A stretch of DNA of 53,672 nucleotides, from positions 1 through 53,672 of the forward strand of contig JASMKH010000017.1 of assembly GCA_030749435.1 (NCBI GenBank), written 5' to 3'. How positions within the stretch are numbered: position 1 is the stretch's first letter; every line of letters begins with the position of its first letter. Shown in pieces: positions 50,650-53,672 of this stretch. The position numbers and the translations under genes were made by a program. The stretch is from Phycisphaerales bacterium (GTDB lineage: Bacteria > Planctomycetota > Phycisphaerae > Phycisphaerales > SM1A02). The notes beneath the pieces were generated by a model. It had not been told where the DNA came from, did not search any database, and worked only from the letters and a program-made list of their open reading frames with translations.

Positions 50650-52014
50650 TCAATCACACTCGGGAAGATCGCTCCGCACGGGGGCCCCGCAGTCGCGACC
50701 CGCCTGTCCCCGCACGCGACCAGCCATCGACAGCGACACGATGACAGCGAGCAGGCTGACCATCTGGCCAGCGTACATGTAGCAGTCAAACGCCGCTCCG
50801 ACCAGCCACAGCAGCATCCAGCCAAGTAACGCAAGTCCGACGCCACCCTGTCGGGCGATGTTCCAGCAGAGGCGCCACGCGAAGATGAGCAGCGAGACCA
50901 GCAGGCCGAATCCGATCAGTCCGGTCTCGGTGAGCGCCACCAGGTAGGTATTGTGGGGATGCTCAGCGGTGTAGCCACGCCAATCCGGGTCGTCAGACCT
51001 GTCATTTCGGTTGGCGGCGATACTGGCATCTCGAAGGACCTCGTCCTTCGAGATCAGCGATGAGAACCCGCCAAGCCCCACACCCTCAATTGGATCGGTA
51101 GACCAGTAGGACAAGGCTCGCTGCGCCCACATCAGTCGGATCATCTGGTGTCCTGCGGCGTTGCCTGTCTCGAAGTACTTCGTCACCCCGTACCGCGTGT
51201 GCTTGTAGACCTTGATCGCAGCCCCCCCCAAGATCGGCCAGGACGCGGTAGCCACCACCGGGGCAATCGCCACGGCGATCAGAACGGGGCGCCGGTAGTG
51301 GGGCCACCGAACCCAGATGAGCGGGACCATCACCAGAATCGTCGCTGCCAGCGCGACCCAGGCACCGCGCCCGCCCGCGACAACCACGCCAGCGGTGGCC
51401 AGCATCAGGCCAATGGCTGCAATCATCTTCAGCCACCGCGCTCCGACCATCAGCAACACGCTCCAGCCAACGATTCCGACGGCCGACCAGAGACCCGCGA
51501 ACGGCTCGTGGGTCATCAGTCCGCCAACTCGATCATCAAATCCCCCGGATTCCACGTACTGCCCGGCCACCTCCACGAACTGCGACACATTGAGTCCAGC
51601 GACGCCCACCAGCATGCACAGCATCAGGATTGACCTGTACTCGATGACCGGCCAAACGAGCAGAGGAAGCACCAGCCAACGTGTCGCCCGCAGGTGCTCC
51701 ACTCCGAGCGACTCCGCAGGCGACCACAGCAGCGTGGTTGCCCACCAGACGACCAGACAGATGCTCACCAGCACGACCGGCCGCCGCATCGCGTCCTTCG
51801 TCACACCGGCGGTACAGTGCAGTCGCAGGCAGGCGTACACCATCAGCACGACCAACGCGATCGTGCTTCCGGCAGTGGTGATCGGAAGGAGCCCGACACA
51901 CACCGCGGCCATCGCCGCATGCACCTTGTGGCCAGTGGGATCCTCCTGCGCGGCTCGGTTGAGATCGCCGGAGCAATCCGCCCGAGGCTCGCAGGGTGGC
52001 ATCGCTGGTGTCAC
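50650..52014 (-). CDS. O-antigen ligase-family membrane protein
   Basis: 454 aa, about ten hydrophobic helices, with the large extracytoplasmic loop and the segment AEHPHNTYLVALTETGLIGFGLL (~370-392). The H-x-H-N-x-Y/F pattern is conserved in O-antigen ligase (WaaL) and Wzy-type polymerases. It joins or polymerises lipid-linked glycans at the outer face of the inner membrane. GTG start at 52014 overlaps the stop of the Wzz-like gene (GTGA); an ATG at 52002 is also in frame. Part of a polysaccharide cluster continuing past the right edge. Confidence 0.88.
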   Translation of the reverse strand: MTPAMPPCEPRADCSGDLNRAAQEDPTGHKVHAAMAAVCVGLLPITTAGSTIALVVLMVYACLRLHCTAGVTKDAMRRPVVLVSICLVVWWATTLLWSPAESLGVEHLRATRWLVLPLLVWPVIEYRSILMLCMLVGVAGLNVSQFVEVAGQYVESGGFDDRVGGLMTHEPFAGLWSAVGIVGWSVLLMVGARWLKMIAAIGLMLATAGVVVAGGRGAWVALAATILVMVPLIWVRWPHYRRPVLIAVAIAPVVATASWPILGGAAIKVYKHTRYGVTKYFETGNAAGHQMIRLMWAQRALSYWSTDPIEGVGLGGFSSLISKDEVLRDASIAANRNDRSDDPDWRGYTAEHPHNTYLVALTETGLIGFGLLVSLLIFAWRLCWNIARQGGVGLALLGWMLLWLVGAAFDCYMYAGQMVSLLAVIVSLSMAGRVRGQAGRDCGAPVRSDLPECD

Positions 52015-53408
52015 GCAGCAGGCCCTGCCCCGTTGGCCCCCTCAAGGATCGCCGACACAACAAGGACATTGACCCCAACGAGGCATCCGATCAGCGCTGC
52101 CAGCACCCAGACGACCACGATTGGGACCGGTCTCGAAACCGCACCGAGCACCGCCCCGGAGTTGAGCACGGTGGGAAGCGATGCGAGGCCGCGCAACTCG
52201 ACGACCTCCTGCAGCGTCCGCCTGATGGTTTCGGCATCGATCGCGATGGTCGTCTCAACCCCCGCCGAGAGTGTCTTCGCAGTCTGGGCGCCCAACGCAG
52301 CTTCCTGCACATCGAAGGAACGCACCACCGGCTCGGCGAGAAGTTGCTGCGTCGCGGCAGCGCAGACAGACTTCTGCGCCGCGATTCTTGTGCGAAGGGT
52401 CGCCATCCGCTCGTCGATGGAGGCCAGCTCCAGTGGCACGTCAACCGCCAATGAGCGGAGCGTTTGGTATCGCTCCCCGATCCACCGGGCGTGCCGATCG
52501 TCCAGGCTCTCCATGGCAAGGGCCAGCAGGTCCTCGGAACCCGATGGTGGCGACCCGGATGCGTGTTCCGACAGACTGGCTGCAGCGTCATCGTCAGCGG
52601 CGATCAGCGCGTCGAGCTCATCAATCCGACGCTGAAGCATGCCCAGTGAGTGCAGCAGCGTCTCCCGCTCGGATTCGGCGGCGGTCAAGGCCGACTCGTG
52701 GCTTGAGAGTACTGCCAACGCCTGGGCTTTGGCCTGTTCCAATGCAGCGCGGTCCTTGGCCGCCAGCACTTCATCCTCCAGTTTCGCCCGCCTCGCCTCT
52801 GCCAGCCGCTGACGCTGCACCAGGTCCGCAGTCTCAGCGAGCAATCGGGCCTCCTGCAGTTCGACTTGATACTCCAAACGCTCCGTCGCCCCCTCGGCGC
52901 GTGCCATCGCCCGCTCGGCTTCGAGCCCAATCAGTCCCACTACTGCGGTGGCCACATCATTCATGACCGCCAGGCCATCCTCGGCTCGCCGAACTGGCAC
53001 TTCGGTCGAGAGCACGAGAAGATCACCCCCACCCGGCGCGACCACCAGTTTGAGATCCTTCCATGGGCGTTGCCCCGCGCTGACCCTGGCTGCATTGAAC
53101 TCCGCGAGGACCGATGTCTTCGCCCACTCCACAGAGGAAGCGAGCTCGCCCGAACCCTGCAGCGTTGACCGAAGGTCCCAAGCAGTATGGGAGCTCTGGT
53201 GCACCACCCGTCGAGGCACCCGACCAATCTCCACAGCTACCTGGATCGTCTGCATTTCGCCGTCGACAACATCACCGACCGGTACCGAAGCGATCACAGC
53301 CAGCACCGTCAGCGCGAGAACCACCCACCACCGCCGCCTGATCGCCACAAGTACGGTGAGCATGTCGATTCCGGCTCGATCATTCGGTTCCAGTTGTTTG
53401 TCACCCAT
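52011..53408 (-). CDS. Wzz/chain-length-determinant-like coiled-coil membrane protein
   Basis: 465 aa. TM1 at ~25-45 (RRWWVVLALTVLAVIASVPVG), a long periplasmic region with extended coiled coil (~165-345, Ala/Glu/Arg-rich) and TM2 at ~425-450 (PIVVVWVLAALIGCLVGVNVLVV). This two-TM-plus-coiled-coil plan is that of Wzz/polysaccharide co-polymerases that set chain length. There is no C-terminal tyrosine kinase domain. The next gene, an O-antigen ligase-like protein, overlaps by 4 bp. The 83-nt gap upstream separates it from a glycosyltransferase gene. Confidence 0.82.
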   Translation of the reverse strand: MGDKQLEPNDRAGIDMLTVLVAIRRRWWVVLALTVLAVIASVPVGDVVDGEMQTIQVAVEIGRVPRRVVHQSSHTAWDLRSTLQGSGELASSVEWAKTSVLAEFNAARVSAGQRPWKDLKLVVAPGGGDLLVLSTEVPVRRAEDGLAVMNDVATAVVGLIGLEAERAMARAEGATERLEYQVELQEARLLAETADLVQRQRLAEARRAKLEDEVLAAKDRAALEQAKAQALAVLSSHESALTAAESERETLLHSLGMLQRRIDELDALIAADDDAAASLSEHASGSPPSGSEDLLALAMESLDDRHARWIGERYQTLRSLAVDVPLELASIDERMATLRTRIAAQKSVCAAATQQLLAEPVVRSFDVQEAALGAQTAKTLSAGVETTIAIDAETIRRTLQEVVELRGLASLPTVLNSGAVLGAVSRPVPIVVVWVLAALIGCLVGVNVLVVSAILEGANGAGPAA

Positions 53409-53491
53409 CTGCCCATTGCATCCTCTGCATTGACCTCTCGCGGTTCACGCCGCCTCCTCGAAGAGTCACCCGCCGCGTCCAGTGGATCACT

Positions 53492-53672
53492 TTACCAGAG
53501 CAGGCGCCCGTCACTTGCACTGCCAAGTCCGGCTGTTTGAGAGAGCACATCTTGGACGAGGCGGACTCTGGATTCCGGCGACCAGCGATCGTGCACCGAC
53601 TCCTGGCCCCGCATTCCCAGAACGGCCCGCAGATCGGCATCTGCAGCGAGGCGATCCATGGCTGCCGCCAGC
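53492..53672 (-). CDS. C-terminal end of a glycosyltransferase (GT4-like), partial
   Basis: The last 59 codons of a gene entering from the right edge (codons from 53671 down to the TAA at 53494-53492). The sequence LAAAMDRLAADADLRAVLG, followed by MRGQESVHDRWSPESRVRLV, is the typical helical C-terminus of GT-B family glycosyltransferases ('la.ai..ll.d..lr..mg..gr..v...fs.e..v'). The assignment rests on this tail only, but it fits the adjacent Wzz-like and ligase genes. The active site lies outside the window. Confidence 0.65.
   Translation of the reverse strand, partial: LAAAMDRLAADADLRAVLGMRGQESVHDRWSPESRVRLVQDVLSQTAGLGSASDGRLLW

Noticed and set aside
50648-50653. TTGACA as a -35 box for the 5-oxoprolinase gene
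   Set aside because: Only 8 nt separate it from the TAGTCT element, far from the 16-18 nt spacing required.
53401-53640. 79-codon minus-strand gene at the right edge
   Set aside because: It overlaps a different minus frame whose translation matches the C-terminus of glycosyltransferases and fits the neighbouring polysaccharide genes.

Overview
The window is a high-GC bacterial chromosome segment. It most likely comes from a planctomycete of the class Phycisphaerae; this is an inference from protein architecture, since no rRNA is present. The clues are secreted proteins with repeated Cys-rich 'GACC...GG.Y.GDG..C' modules, C-terminal dockerin/EF-hand-like tails (DxDGDGxVxVDD...WG), PEP-CTERM-like tails ending in Arg runs, an ECF sigma factor overlapping a Ser/Thr kinase-TPR gene, and a fused 5-oxoprolinase. 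I see no transposase, integrase, CRISPR array, tRNA or rRNA.

Layout. 1-3.4 kb: the end of an unidentified gene, a strong terminator, then a reverse transsulfuration operon (cystathionine beta-synthase, cystathionine gamma-lyase type enzyme) closed by a tiny Cys-rich FmdB-like protein. 3.4-7.1 kb, minus strand: fliW-csrA and two LptF/LptG-family permeases. 7.2-10.5 kb: four overlapping pseudopilin/PilX-type genes. 10.4-14.6 kb: a secreted metallophosphoesterase-LamG protein, a dimethylargininase and an NtrC-type regulator. 14.7-18.9 kb: murC-murB-ddl plus an FtsQ-like gene, i.e. a dcw fragment without ftsA or ftsZ. 19-24.3 kb: cardiolipin synthase, secreted proteins and an MFS transporter. 24.3-27.1 kb: a four-cluster ferredoxin, Ppx/GppA phosphatase, greA and ytoQ. 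27.1-33 kb: a secreted peptidylarginine-deiminase-like protein, recQ, an MFS transporter and a P-protein (pheA). 33-40.7 kb: ECF sigma plus kinase, a PEP-CTERM-like protein, a lipid kinase, a STAS protein, a secreted helical protein and an inositol-monophosphatase-like enzyme. 40.7-47 kb: a 45-bp repeat array, then two tandem paralogous extracellular serine proteases. 47-53.7 kb, minus strand: 5-oxoprolinase, then an exopolysaccharide cluster (glycosyltransferase end, Wzz-like protein, O-antigen-ligase-like protein).

How the parts fit together. Many genes serve the envelope: peptidoglycan precursors, LPS export, cardiolipin, surface polysaccharide and secreted calcium-binding proteases. Reverse transsulfuration and 5-oxoprolinase both bear on cysteine/glutathione metabolism. 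Regulation appears at several levels: FliW-CsrA, sigma-54 activator, ECF sigma with kinase, STAS protein, and a possible attenuator before greA.

The most striking cross-cutting signal is promoter architecture. About a dozen first genes carry a -10-like hexamer (mostly TAnnnT) 6-8 nt before the start codon, as expected for leaderless mRNAs. The secreted-protein genes instead have a conventional Shine-Dalgarno and a 5' leader. Other prominent leads are the 45-bp repeat array, the Cys-tailed small protein in the transsulfuration operon, the terminator-like hairpin in the greA leader, and an uncharacterised domain shared by the two proteases.
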